Part shown: positions 37,602-48,829 of the stretch, one piece after another
Layout: each line of letters begins with the position of its first letter
Numbering within the stretch: the first letter of the stretch is position 1
Source of the DNA: Alisma plantago-aquatica
Lineage: Eukaryota; Streptophyta; Magnoliopsida; Alismatales; Alismataceae
NCBI GenBank assembly: GCA_963693085.1
Contig: OY856409.1
Span: 1,532,164,472-1,532,228,471, forward strand
Direction of reading: 5' to 3'
Length of the DNA: 64,000 nucleotides
Notes under the pieces: generated by a model
The model's input: the letters and a program-made list of their open reading frames with translations, nothing else
Database searches by the model: none
Told to the model about the DNA's origin: nothing
Made by a program: the position numbers and the translations under genes

Positions 37602-39594
37602 TCTATAGCCCTCACGTAGAGAGAGAGCAGCCACCACCATCGTTCATGGCCATTTGGTCCTCATCATCACTTACTCCGTGCCCTAGACGAACCCTCGTTC
37701 AAGGCAAGTTGATGACAGGTCTGGATCCATGGTTCTTCGTCCACCTGGGAACTCCAGGGGAGTATCTCGTGCTGCTACATATGAACCTTGCACTCTAGGA
37801 GGGTGGCTCAGAGTTGAAGGAAGTTCCCAAACCCTCCCTGGCACTCGCAGGCCCCAAGATCTAAGGAGGAGACTCGTCGGCTGAGTTGCAGGCTGCCACT
37901 AGGGTTTCTCGTGAGGTGGAAGATGAGTAGTTTCTTTTCATGGACCAAGGCCTGCATAGGTGATCATACAGCACCAAAGGGGCTTGATCCATAGTGCCCC
38001 TCTCCTACAAAACTGCGGTGTGAGGCCAAGGTCAGCGAGCCGCCGCTCAAGAAGTCTGCAACGCTCGGTACCCAAGGGAGGGTGTCTCCCTCCGGGTGGC
38101 ACTCCCTGGAGGCCATGAAGGAGGCCGACCTCTGGGGATGGATGGTGGAATCATGTAGGCGGAGGCAGCGAGGCCATCGGCTGGGGAGGAGGATGCGCGG
38201 ACAAGGCGTTGGAGTCCCTACATCGGGTAGGGAATCACCCTAGCACAAGGAAGAAGGAAGGAAAGAGGCAAAAGACCAGTTTGCCCCTGAGAACAGGTTT
38301 AAGAAGCAAGGGCGCGAGCGTCTTTCCACCTGATCCGGCCCGCAAGGTATGTGCGGGGGAGTGCATTGCCTACGTGGCACCTCCCTATTGGTCACATTAT
38401 GTTTTATTTTGAAAAATCATAACTAATTCTACGAAACTCGGATTAAAACAAGTCATATATGAAAATTGATCCTCAGAATGAGAGGAACACAAAAGAGTTT
38501 TTTTGGAAGCCTAATTCTGCTTGAAAATCAAAAAGTATAGGGTTTTACATCTTTTGATGCTTTAATTGATAGAAAAACCCTAGAATGATGTAAAAACAAA
38601 CATGATGAATCTTTTATATGTTTTTGATCAATATTAACCTGTTAAGAATAAAAGGAATGGTAAAATCATAAAAGGATGATTAGTATGTTGGTTTTAGGGT
38701 TTTATGATCATGAACATGGTTTAATAGACTAAAAACCCTGATTTGAGTAAATATGAGTTTTAGTGGTCATAACATGATATTGCAAGAGTAAAACTATACT
38801 ATAATGATTCTTTAACATAGTTTGGATTAGATAATTCTTAATGAAGATAATTGAGATGGTTAGGGTTTTGTAGGAAACCATAGAAACCCTAAATTGAATA
38901 TAAAGGATACATCTTTGAAGACTAATAGGTTAATTGAAAGATATTAACCTGTTGATTAATAATATAGAGTTTTCATCAATTTTGTATACAAAATTGGTAG
39001 TTTTATGGCTTTAATCCATAAATGAAGAATAATTCTTATGGGAACCCTAATTGGGGTAAAAGAAGAGGAAAACCATGATATTTTGGATTAAGGAAGTAAA
39101 TTACTAAATGATTATCCTAAGACTTATAGGAATATTAAAATTAGAGAATTTAAAGGTTTTAAGTAGATTTGATGAATTAGGGTTCTTAATAACTAAGAAT
39201 GGAGGCAAATCCCTAATTTTCAAGGAAACCCTAAAATTGGAATAGAAATCCTAAGGATGATGATGATATTGGATAAATATTAATAAAAAGGAAATTGGTA
39301 TATTTATTTAAGGATTTTGTGCATGATTGGGATTTCTATGTTCTGGTTAATTATGTCTTGAATCTGCAATCAAAGGTATGTGGTTACGCTTATGAATAAT
39401 CACTTTAGTTTCACAACGATCTCTGAACGTGTTTATCAGTTGCTTGAAAATAACTGTTGAATGTCTATTTATTTCATGCAACTATAAAGTGACTTTGATT
39501 ATCACTATAAATGTGTGTATATAACTAGCTAGACCGAACCTACCCCTGTGTCTATGCAAAGGCTAAGGATAACCTAGAGCAAGGTCTAGGGTAT

Positions 39595-39766
39595 CATGAG
39601 TTAGAAATTGGGCTACACATGTGTAGTGCCATGAGACTCTTAGAATACCATGAGTTAAGGAGTGGGCTACCTACGGGTAGTGCCATGTGACTCAGCCCTA
39701 GAAATTGCTTCACCTATTAGGTGAAGTCATGAGGGGTATAATGAGAATCTACCATAAGGGAGGTAG
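39595..39766 (+). repeat. Cluster of four stem-loops in T4 LTR
   Basis: Four inverted repeats follow each other. The palindrome CTACACATGTGTAG is at 39613-39626. CTACC/GGTAG with loop TACG is at 39667-39680. CTTCACCT/AGGTGAAG with loop ATT is at 39708-39726. CTACC/GGTAG with an 8-base loop is at 39749-39766. The first two lie in a ~54-bp direct duplication (CCATGAGTTA...GTAGTGCCATG) whose arms pair despite different loop sequences. Confidence 0.75.
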
Positions 39767-40238
39767 TATCCAGGTCCACTGCAGGGACATCGCAGGGGAT
39801 AGGGTACACATGGATCACGTAGTTATACTTAAAATGTAAAATCATTTGTTAAATGATAATTGATTGCAATACATTGTTATGGATAATTGCATAATTAGTG
39901 AATCCCCCACATACCAACTTCGGCTGACTGACATCTTATTTGTCGGCGTTTTAGGTACAAAACAAAAAGGACAAACAGTAAATCGTCATATTGTGAAATA
40001 CATGAATTAAAGTTCAAGGAGGATTAGTTAGTTAGTCCAAGTCCTGGATAGAAGTTTAGAAATCAAAAATTTTCAAAGGTATGCAAAAATTTATTTTCTT
40101 ACAGCTTTTCAGTATAGTCTATTAAAATTTGATAATTCTTCTTGGTTAATTGCCAAACCTTTGATCCGAAAGTTATGGGTGCGGCTTCGACTTCTTGGTC
40201 TCCTATAATTGGCGGTTATCGGGAGGTGGGGTCGTAAC

Positions 40239-40694
40239 AACCATCATTGTGAGTACTGACTGTGACTACCATGTCATGGTTCCATGTGTCAAACTCACGG
40301 TGGGTCTGTCTGGTACACTTGTTCTCTAACAAGTACCTATGTGTTTGGTTTGATATCTCTATATCATGACTAATGAGATTCTGTCATCAACCAACACCAC
40401 AATCCAGTCTTGTGTGTCATTGCTGTCTATCTACCTCCCACAATGACATCCGACTAGGGATATAACAAGAATGTACAAACTCTTAGCATCCATATGATCC
40501 CATCGTTCAGGTCCTGAACCTGAAGGCATATGTCATTGAGTACTGTCATTCTCTAGACATTCAATCTGTTCTATCACTATCTCATATGACTGAACCAGAA
40601 AGAATTGGAAGCTTTCCTTTGCTGTTTATCAAATCAATCTTAATGTATCCCACCAATCATCCCGTGATTGGCTCTCAGGGCATACATACCAACA
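40239..40694 (-). mobile_element. Copia D 3' LTR, remaining 456 bp
   Basis: Matches 47163-47618 almost base for base and ends CATACCAACA. The rest of this LTR was displaced by T4. The other half should lie on the far side of T4 but is not in the window. Confidence 0.92.
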
Positions 40695-40707
40695 GACTCC
40701 CACTTGC
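40695..40707 (-). other. Copia D polypurine tract
   Basis: The minus strand reads GCAAGTGGGAGTC immediately before the LTR start TGTTGG, the usual form of the copia plus-strand primer. Copy E has the same sequence at 61553-61565. Confidence 0.85.
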
Positions 40708-43079
40708 ACTGCGAGCCAATCACCCTTGAATCATATTCATAGTGATCTTCAAACATGTCCCACATGTTACTGTGCTCTAGTGCGAACATAGTGAGTAATG
40801 GCAACACCTTGCCAAAGTCAGTATAAATTGCATGTCTCTCATCTCTTTGTTGTACGTCACACGTTTGAGATGGAGTTTCTGTAATATGTGATCTAGTATT
40901 CCTTTGCTAACCTTTAGCCACATTGCATGATCAAGGATTCCATACTTGTCATCAATGAGTGGAATATCTATAAGTTCATCTCATGAACTTCTAGATCAAT
41001 ATAGTATCCACTGCTGTTCTTTAACACATAGATACTCGACATTTCCTTTTAAATGGTTTTCTTGGAACACTTCCAATTATCAACAAACTTTCACTTTTAT
41101 ATATCCTATATATATATTGCGATTAATTTTCTGTCCTTTTTGGAAGTTCGCATGAACGTAACTCTTTACATTGAACTCTTCCTTATCTCCATAGAACTAG
41201 TACTTCTCAAGTACTTATCAAGTTATCATGGTATTCCAGTAACCCTTACTGGAAGTAGACAGACATCCACTCATCATGTCTTACATACGAGTTGTTAGGA
41301 TGAGCACATCATATTTTCATGCCCTACATACAAGATGATAAATACACTTTGTTCTTGCCATGTCGATACATGCAAGATAATGGGATGATTACATACATGA
41401 TAGATCCATATATATTCTTAGTGTTCCCATTCTTCATAAGAATTGGACACTTGGCCTTGGGATACTAACTTCATGTAACATGGACAGGTTTTCTCCCACT
41501 GAATCTGTGCACACTGAACCCTTCAGTACAGATTGCCAATGTATGTTTTCTCCTCTTTTAGGTCAAGAGGTTTTCGAGAACTATCTCTATAAATCTCTAT
41601 TCCTATCACATAGGAAACATCTCTATCTTCCTTAAAGATAATTTCCACTTTTGGATTTCCATTCTAGAACATTTCCATTTCACATCAACATGTGGAATGT
41701 GAACACGCTCCCACTAAATCACAGATCCTTCTTTATCTTTGACATATCAGTCAAACCCTTTGACTATATCATCAAAGTAAATGTCCAATTATGAGTTGCT
41801 TGTACTCAATCAATCATATTGATTAGTCCATTGTAACTTATAGACTTCATTTGCATTAGTAGACTCATAAACCTTATAGGTTGTGTCACGTACACATCCT
41901 TGTTTTATTCCTCATAGGAATGCGGTTTTAGTATCCATATGCCAAATGTATTAGTCATTAAGTTGCAATCAACAAGCATCATCCTTCTCAAAATGTTATC
42001 CATGTGTCTTAACACTTAAGACTCATTTGCACTTATGGATTTCATCCAATGGGTGCTACCATTGAGGTCATACCTTATGGTTCACATGGATGTCATTTAG
42101 GATGTAATGGTCATAAACCATAACTCATAATTCAGTTTCTCATATTCATCTAGATAGCTGACTCATCACATGAACAACTCATCACATAGATAATTGAGGT
42201 GTAAGGATATAAGAATTCACAACCCTTGTGATTCTCAATATCTTTTATTAGTGAGGGTATTCTTTTATTAAGAAGAATTCAATTATTTAATAATCATTCT
42301 CTAACTTTTTAGAGTATAATTCCTTCTTGATTTAGACATCACCATGCCTTAATCATGAGTTTACTATGATACACTATCATAATCACTCATAAGGACCTCA
42401 AACATTTGGTCTAAGTATTTCATTCATTGATCTCATCAAGAATTAACACTTTACTAAATTTGCACTTCATCTATGATAATCTTGAACACTTCAAGATATT
42501 CATATTGGTATTTCTCTAAACACCATTTGAAGTATTAGCATTTGTTCCAGTAGGTATGTAAATACATCACATGTATCATAGCTAATAGGATAATCATTCT
42601 CCCACTACCATTAGTGAAGATTGATTAATCATGTCCAAGATATTCATGTCTCTTACTGGTTCTCTAACCAAAAGAGTCTAGATTTATCCATCACATGGAA
42701 ACTAGAAATAAATTTCTCATGATTGATGCTAATTTGATTGTTTGAGTTATCTATAACTTTTAGGTATCATTTTATCTTATACATATCAAATACCACAAGA
42801 TAAATAAGGCATTTCCACAAAGATCATATCTTAAGAAATTGAAACATCTCTTTATTGATTGCCATCATTGTCATACAATACACAAAAATAAAGTGTTTCT
42901 ATCTATTGGAAAATATGAAATAGCAGTTCATAACTGTAATACATGCCTTTTAGGCTGAAAATAAACTAAAGTACTCCTATCTATGGCGGCAACACTTGCC
43001 CCATTTATTGAGTGATTCATACTTTACATCTTGGTATCATATACCTAAAAAGTGTTACAAGTGTACTTTCATGGCACCT
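40708..43079 (-). pseudogene. Copia D pol, heavily decayed
   Basis: In a copia element this region encodes protease, integrase, reverse transcriptase and RNase H. Traces of reverse transcriptase are readable on the minus strand. MDTKTAFL-like codons lie near 41915-41940, followed by a stop (TGA at about 41913-41915). VYVTQP is near 41890 and VKGFD-like residues near 41760. RDSSRKPLDL, from the linker before RNase H, is near 41560-41590. Only about 2.4 kb lies between gag and the polypurine tract, against over 3 kb for a complete copia pol. Much of protease and integrase must be deleted or unrecognisable. Copy E has the same overall structure. Confidence 0.75.
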
Positions 43080-43934
43080 TTAAGTAGAGACATTTTTCGC
43101 CTCCTTCTTCTTTTGTTCTTCCAGATAGAGAGGACAATTCCTTTTCCATTGTCCTGGCTTTTGACAATGGTGGCAATTTCCTTTCTTGGTCACGCCTCCC
43201 TTGGCCTTGAGAGCTGAAGACGACTTGGGCTCCTGGCTAGCATAAGAACCTTTCTTAGCTTTTCCCTTGCCCTTGCGCTTGGACTTGCCTTTCTTGCTCA
43301 TGATCAACATCACATACTTAGGCTTGTCCTTCTTCATCTATATCTCAGCTGTCCTCAACATGCCCAACAACTCTGACAATGGCCTATCAAAGTTGTTCAT
43401 GTTGTAGTTCATCACAAACTGACTGTAGGATTCCGGCCACAATTGCAGTATCATGTCAGTAGCCAACTCTTGGCTCAGTGGAAATCCCAGTCTTGTCAGG
43501 TTCTCCACATACCCAATCATCTTGAGTGTGTGAGGACCAGCTGGATCTCCTTCTGTCATGACGCACTTGAACAATGCCCTTGAGACATTATATCTCTCTT
43601 TCCGTGCCTGATCTTCATACATGTTCCTGAGATGATGAAATATCTCAATGACACCCATGTTCTCATGTTGTCTCTGCAACTCGTGGTTCATATAGCACAA
43701 CATCAAGCACTTTGCATCAATGGCATCATCACAATGCTTCTTATAAGAATCCCTTTCTATATTTGGTGCATTAGGAGCAGGTTCCTCTGGAATTGGAGTA
43801 TCCAGGACATAGAGCTTTCGCTCTTGAGTGAGAACAATTCTCAATGTCATGTACCAATCGTGGAAGTTTGTCCCATTCATCTTGTCCTTTTCAAGTACCG
43901 ATCGTAAAGAAAAGTGATTGTTGTTTGTTGCCAT
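43080..43934 (-). pseudogene. Copia D gag with damaged zinc knuckle
   Basis: The minus ATG at 43932-43934 opens a 198-codon copia gag. NGTNFHDWYMTLRIVLTQE (residues ~20-38) is the N-terminal part, and LTRLGFPLSQELATDMILQL and the residues that follow (~145-185) form the UBN2-type capsid segment. A TAG at 43335-43337 then interrupts it. The same frame runs on for 85 codons: a Lys/Gly-rich basic tail, then CHHCQKPGQWKRNC. This is a CCHC knuckle whose His has become Gln, so zinc and RNA binding are probably lost. It ends at a TAA (43080-43082) shared with copy E. Codon 1 agrees with copy F (MTTNNNHFS). Confidence 0.9.
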
Positions 43935-45359
43935 TTGTACTACAAAAGGAAATATGCAATTTTAGTCCAAAAACTCATTTTTGACTTATTTGATTGATTT
44001 GAAAAGTTCACGATATAATTAGGCCTTTAATTAATTATCGATCCCACTATTTTACTTCAAATTGATAGCCCTAACCATCAATTCGGAAGATTGCAGCATA
44101 CAAATTTTCTAGTGGGCAAGATCCTGAAATCCTCTAAGTCATGGACCAGCTAGGGTTGTCACCCACAACTTAGATCTATCAGGTAGGCAACTCTTGCCAA
44201 TTGCATCATATGCAACTCTTGATAAAATGTCATATGCAACTCCTTGCTATGATCATCTCCATGCCTCAAGGTACTAGATCCCATCTAGATCACCTTGTTA
44301 AGTCCGACCCAAAGCAAACATGATGAATATGCACCCTGCTAGGGCAGACCCACATATCCATCCTTCACGCTTCCACGATAGACGGTGCACCACTCTAGGG
44401 CGTGCCCACACTGGGTCGATCAAGCTTTTCAAGTGTGTTGCATTTGGAAGGCATCTAAAACTTAATATTTAATGAGGGATTTGGTTTTATATACATATAT
44501 ATATCCAATCACCACAATACATAGTATGTATCATATACATGCTATATCCCACTAAAACATGCAAAATGATAAAAGCGATGATTATGGCCATCCTAATGTG
44601 ATTCCTCGAGCCAAGAGGAATCACGGTCATCTAGGTCTACATCACATGCAACCTGTACAAGATGAACTTTGTGCTTTGCCTTTCTGGGTTTGATCAACTC
44701 ATCACATGACTGATCGGCTTGTCATCAGGCCGGTCGACTGGGTTCCACCAGCTGATCGGTTGGCTCCTCCAATCGATCGGTTCGCCTAGTTGTCGTGCAT
44801 CTCATCATGGCCGCCACCCGCTCGTCTCACTCCTCGAACCGGTCATCAACCGATCGGCTCACTCCTTGAACCGATCGTCTAGAACGTCAACCGATCAGTT
44901 CACGCCTAGAACTGATCGTCTCAACTGTCGTCATGATGTCCTCCATTCTTTGACATAACAGGAAATAAAATTCTATCCTATTTTACATTGTAAAAGGAGA
45001 AACCTCAAGTTACATTCGAGGGGAGCAAAGGTAGGAAAGAAATCTCGAATTATTTCAAGTTACATCAGGACTAGGAGAAGGAAGATCAGTGCGCAGACCG
45101 AGATGCAAGAAACCACATACAACCATACACAGATAGGGTTTATTGGCCATAACCATGCTATACATCCACCACAAAATTCGTTTAAGGGCGACACGTATCA
45201 AGTGCATTAATATTACATATCATATATGTATATTTGGATTTGTGGATTTAGGATTGGACATGCATAAAGCCAATTTTATTCGCATCGTATGCAATAAATT
45301 AAGGTGACAAACCAAAATCGATCATATCGATAATCTTAAAGTATAGAGCAATTGACGTA
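43935..45359 (-). other. Copia D leader between primer site and gag
   Basis: A 1.4-kb untranslated leader collinear with F (57703-59124) and G (18390-19800). It holds a palindrome cluster at 44706-44945 and a CTCAAGTTACATTCGAGG block near 45005. There is no conserved coding frame among the copies. Confidence 0.8.
44706..44945. repeat. AACCGATCGGTT cluster, leader of copy D
   Basis: About ten full or half sites of the AACCGATCGGTT family (for example GATCGGTTCGCC, CAACCGATCGGCTCAC and GAACCGATCGTC) within 240 bp. Homologous clusters lie at 58138-58375 (F) and, eroded, at 19200-19400 (G). Confidence 0.85.
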
Positions 45360-45371
45360 GCTCTGATACCA
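45360..45371 (-). other. Copia D primer binding site
   Basis: Minus strand TGGTATCAGAGC, perfect to the initiator-Met tRNA type, one base from the LTR end CCAACA. Confidence 0.95.
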
Positions 45372-45931
45372 CTGTTGGGTTTTAGGGGAGGCAGAGAAGG
45401 CAACGGAAACAAAAAAAATTTCTCCTCCCCAAACCCAGAACAAGGAAACACGTCAACATCTATACAATAGGAAGGGATGGTTTGTGGAATCATACCTTGT
45501 CCCGAGGCTTACTCGGTGACAATACCTCAAGGCTTGCGTGGTTTTTACCTCCAGTCTTGGACGGTGTCTGTGCAACTCCTAGTCACACCGGGGCTGACGA
45601 CTCCTGATCTCACCAGGACAATCGGGATTGACAACTGTCCTCTGAGCGGCAGAAATATCCCGCCTCTGAAGTAGTCCACACGGACCACCTGGAATTCCAA
45701 TCTCCTTGTCCCACAAGGAATTGGAAGGAGTCGCACCCTCCTATCAGCGTACTAGTCACTGACACACTCTCCTGCCACCAGTTGTTTTCTCCAGTTGTCT
45801 TTCCCACACTGTGCCTCCCTTATCAGGTAGCACTTGCTCGGGCTCTCTCGGTTACCAAAACTAGAGAGAACGACAACTTTACAGAGCAACTGGTTGCACT
45901 GTGTTGTACTTTGAGAAGACCCCAATATCCC

Positions 45932-45942
45932 TATATATATAT
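45932..45942 (-). promoter_or_regulatory. Copia D LTR TATA box
   Basis: An 11-base TATATATATAT run at the same place as in C (7028-7035), F (57175-57184) and E (59840-59850). Each is next to a GGGTCAT(G)GG-type block. Confidence 0.75.
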
Positions 45943-46039
45943 GAGGGTCATGGGACAAGGTTCTCTATCCCGGGAAATGCGGGACTAAAGCAGGAGTAGA
46001 AGGATACGAGATTTTTCACAAAAACAACCAACTCACAAC

Positions 46040-46440
46040 CTGAACCGATCGTTTCATTTCTGAAATGGTCGGTTGGGGACCTGAGCCGGTCAGTTGACAC
46101 CTCAATCGATCGGTTGGGACCCATGAAACGGTCGGTTCACTTCTGAACCAGTCGGTTTGTGATCCTGATCAGTTCCCAATTGACTTTCCTTCTTTTGTTT
46201 CTAATTGGTATCAAATACCAATCCTTGTTCCAATCAAATTGGGCAAGTGAAATGAAAAGAAATTTCTCACCAATCCTACTTTCCCAACTTGCTCGGTTGG
46301 ACCACTTGAACTTATCATTTCAACATTTGAAGCAATCATTTCACCCTATCCATGAGCTGATCGACTCACCACTTGAGCCGATCGGTTCACCAAGCTCAGC
46401 CTATCGGTTCATCACATGATTCGATCGGTTGGGAGTGCAA
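46040..46440. repeat. AACCGATCGGTT cluster, U3 of copy D
   Basis: Roughly a dozen sites in 400 bp, such as GAACCGATCGTTTC, CAATCGATCGGTTGG and GAGCCGATCGGTTCAC. The nearest site is about 100 bp upstream of the TATA box. The flanking AT-rich sequence has few CpGs, so the CpG-rich palindromes stand out. Confidence 0.88.
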
Positions 46441-47618
46441 ATTGTGCAGAAATAGTCAATTGTAGTTTCAATCAATCTGATACTCTAATCAATCAGTCCA
46501 ACACCTTGAACATTATGATACTGATCTATCAATTGATTGAGTATTTAATTGAACTACTAAACTCCTTTAGTAATCAATCTAAACATCGTTTGTGGAAAAA
46601 ACTCCTCTTCCAGGTTAAATCCTATGTGTGTGACCCTACAGGTCCATTCCACGTTGGCAGTGAAAGTCCTTAACACTTATGACTTCACAAGCAGAGAGCA
46701 GTGCCTAGTCACACATCAGTGCTACCCAAGTGAAATAGAAAGTTGGAGAACAAATTTCAATCCTACAATCTGTGAATGGTGTTACAATTAATGTATAATT
46801 TCGTTGTCACTGATATCCCGAATGAACTCGAGGCATAGAATAGTCATCCTGTCAACGTTCATTCACTTTCTTGATCTTAGAGTAGATTGGAAGAGAAATG
46901 TATGAAATCAATATCACATACTGATTCACACATGCGTGCACACCTTTCTCATCCTACTCATCAAGTAGTCATGTATATCATACTCCCTCAGGAGGGACTA
47001 ATCCCTTATCTATCACTCACCCCTCAATAGCCCCATGTGTCAAAGCCACCCAATCATCACCTTTATAACAACCCATATTTCTGGACTGCGTTTGATGATG
47101 TCAAAGTGTGCCCAATGACATGTGTTGAGTGTAGTTATTTCAGGTTAAAGAATCACACTCACCACCATCACTGTGAGTACTGACTGTGACTACCATGTCA
47201 TGGTTCCATGTGTCAAACTCACGGTGGGTCTGTCTGGTACACTTGTTCTCTAATAAGTACCTGTGTGTTTGGTTTGATATTTCTATATCATGACTAATGA
47301 GATTCTATCATCAACCAACACCATAATCCAGTCTTGTGTGTCATTGCTGTCTATCTACCTTCCACAATGACATCCGACTAGGGACATAAAAAGAATATAC
47401 AAACTCTTAGCATCTGTATGATCTCATCATTCAGGTCCTGAACCTGAAGGCATACGTCATTGAGTACTGTGATTCTCTAGACATTCAATCTGTTCTATCA
47501 CTATCTCATATGACTGAACCAGAAAGAATTGGAAGCTTTCCTTTGATGTTAATCAAATCAATCTTAATGTATCCCACCAATCATCCTATGATTGGCTCTC
47601 AGGGCATACATACCAACA

Positions 47619-48829
47619 TATCATTCATTCAATCTTCAAGAAACCTCAACAAACGTTGAAAGTCGATACATGTTATCATAAGTGTAACCACATACCTTAA
47701 TCATGAGCAAAGTCGATTATCATATGACTATAATTCATGCATATTGTCCAAGAAACAAGTAAATCAAGCAATCCACATAGTCTGCATGAATATAAATCCT
47801 CAACTGTCACCAAACATATTAACCACATTAAACCCTACTCGTCCCTAATCTAGGGTTTAGGGTTTCCTTAGTTTCGAGTTATCATCGGGTCTATTGTTGA
47901 TATTCCAAATCCCATGTTCATTAATTTAATGTCTTAAGAACCCTAATTTAGTTGATGTGTATCCATGATCATCAAATCTACCATACTCCTTTTTTATGAA
48001 CACTTAGATCGGATTAACTTCATTAGTCAATATAGCAAGATATTGTCTGTAACCCTAATTACATATACATACAGTTATCACATTGGAAACCTTATCTATG
48101 CATCACCATTATCATTTTCATCTTGATTTATCATCTTATTCAACAATATCAAACATTATCACAATGTAAAGGATTTTTAAGGTTTCTAACACTTTAATAC
48201 CCAAAACTAGAGTCTTCGTGTGCTAATCACCACTTTATCATGTATAGCACTAATTATAGAATTATAAACATATTCAGAGTATGAAATTATTTTATTTGGA
48301 TTCCTATCATTTTTTTGATCAAAATCATTTATAATTTTGCTACATTTCGATAGCCCTAGCATTTCTTATGAATTAAGCAAAAGAAGCACATTCAACTTAC
48401 CCCGGGGACACGCGACGCCTTGCCATTGGCTGACACTAATAGAGCCCAGCGCCATACTGGCCGCGGCTCATTTTGGTGGTTGAGTACTAGGTCGGCCAAC
48501 TGTTGGTTTATTTGTCTGAACAATGACTATCTAAAGGTTTGGCTTCTTTTCCTCTTGGAAAATGATATGGAGATCAGATCACAGGCCCGATCTCAGACTT
48601 GTTTTGGTTGTTAGTGGGGGATGTGAAGGCTGGTGACGTGATGGTTGGCGTGATGGCTGCAATGACTTGATGGATTTGCTGGGTGAATGGGCCCAACTGT
48701 TAGTTGCTTGTTGGCGCATTGCCCAACACAACTACTGGTCATGATGGGACCACTTGGTGGCTGTGAGAGAGAAATAGAGTGCACACTATCCAAGGGTTGT
48801 CAGCTGACGATGGGACCACTTGCTATGAG
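47619..48829 (-). mobile_element. T3-like LTR fragment
   Basis: 47630-47900 is related to 21090-21420 (shared order: an inverted-looking CGTTGAAAGTCG-like block, CATAAGTGTAACCACAT, then ATTAAACCCTACT(C/T)G). The later part (48400-48800) is GC-richer, like the leader part of the other long LTRs. The end near 48829 merges with the tandem array. No gene was seen. Confidence 0.55.

Larger units (their letters stand above)
36675..40238 (+). mobile_element. T4 3' LTR, 3.56 kb
   Basis: It starts TGTTACAACCCC directly after the polypurine tract and ends GGGGTCGTAACA, a near-perfect 12-bp terminal inverted pair. The sequence after 40238 is copia D LTR, matching from 47163 onward, which confirms the right edge. 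A TA-rich microsatellite at 37533-37599 occupies the TATA position. A GC-rich transcribed leader follows (37600-38400), then AT-rich U5 with the stem-loop cluster at 39595-39766 and an acceptor-like site near 39950. T4 therefore inserted into the 3' LTR of copia D. Confidence 0.85.
45373..47618 (-). mobile_element. Copia D 5' LTR, 2246 bp
   Basis: Plus-strand edges are TGTTGGG and ACCAACA, giving a 6-bp inverted pair. It sits next to the primer site and is homologous over its full length to E (59284-61552) and F (55514-57689). In transcription order it has U3 with the palindrome cluster (46040-46440), TATA at 45932-45942 and a leader rich in short open stretches without conserved frames. The right flank TATCA starts T3-like LTR sequence, so D inserted into an older Ty3 LTR. 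Confidence 0.93.

Noticed and set aside
37600..38412. GC-rich block as a host gene
   Set aside because: It lies inside the delimited T4 LTR right after its TATA position, and frames are short without a recognisable domain.
46040..46440. CRISPR-like or integron-like repeat array
   Set aside because: Spacing is irregular, the repeats are 12-18-bp palindromes inside plant LTRs, and spacers are not of uniform size.
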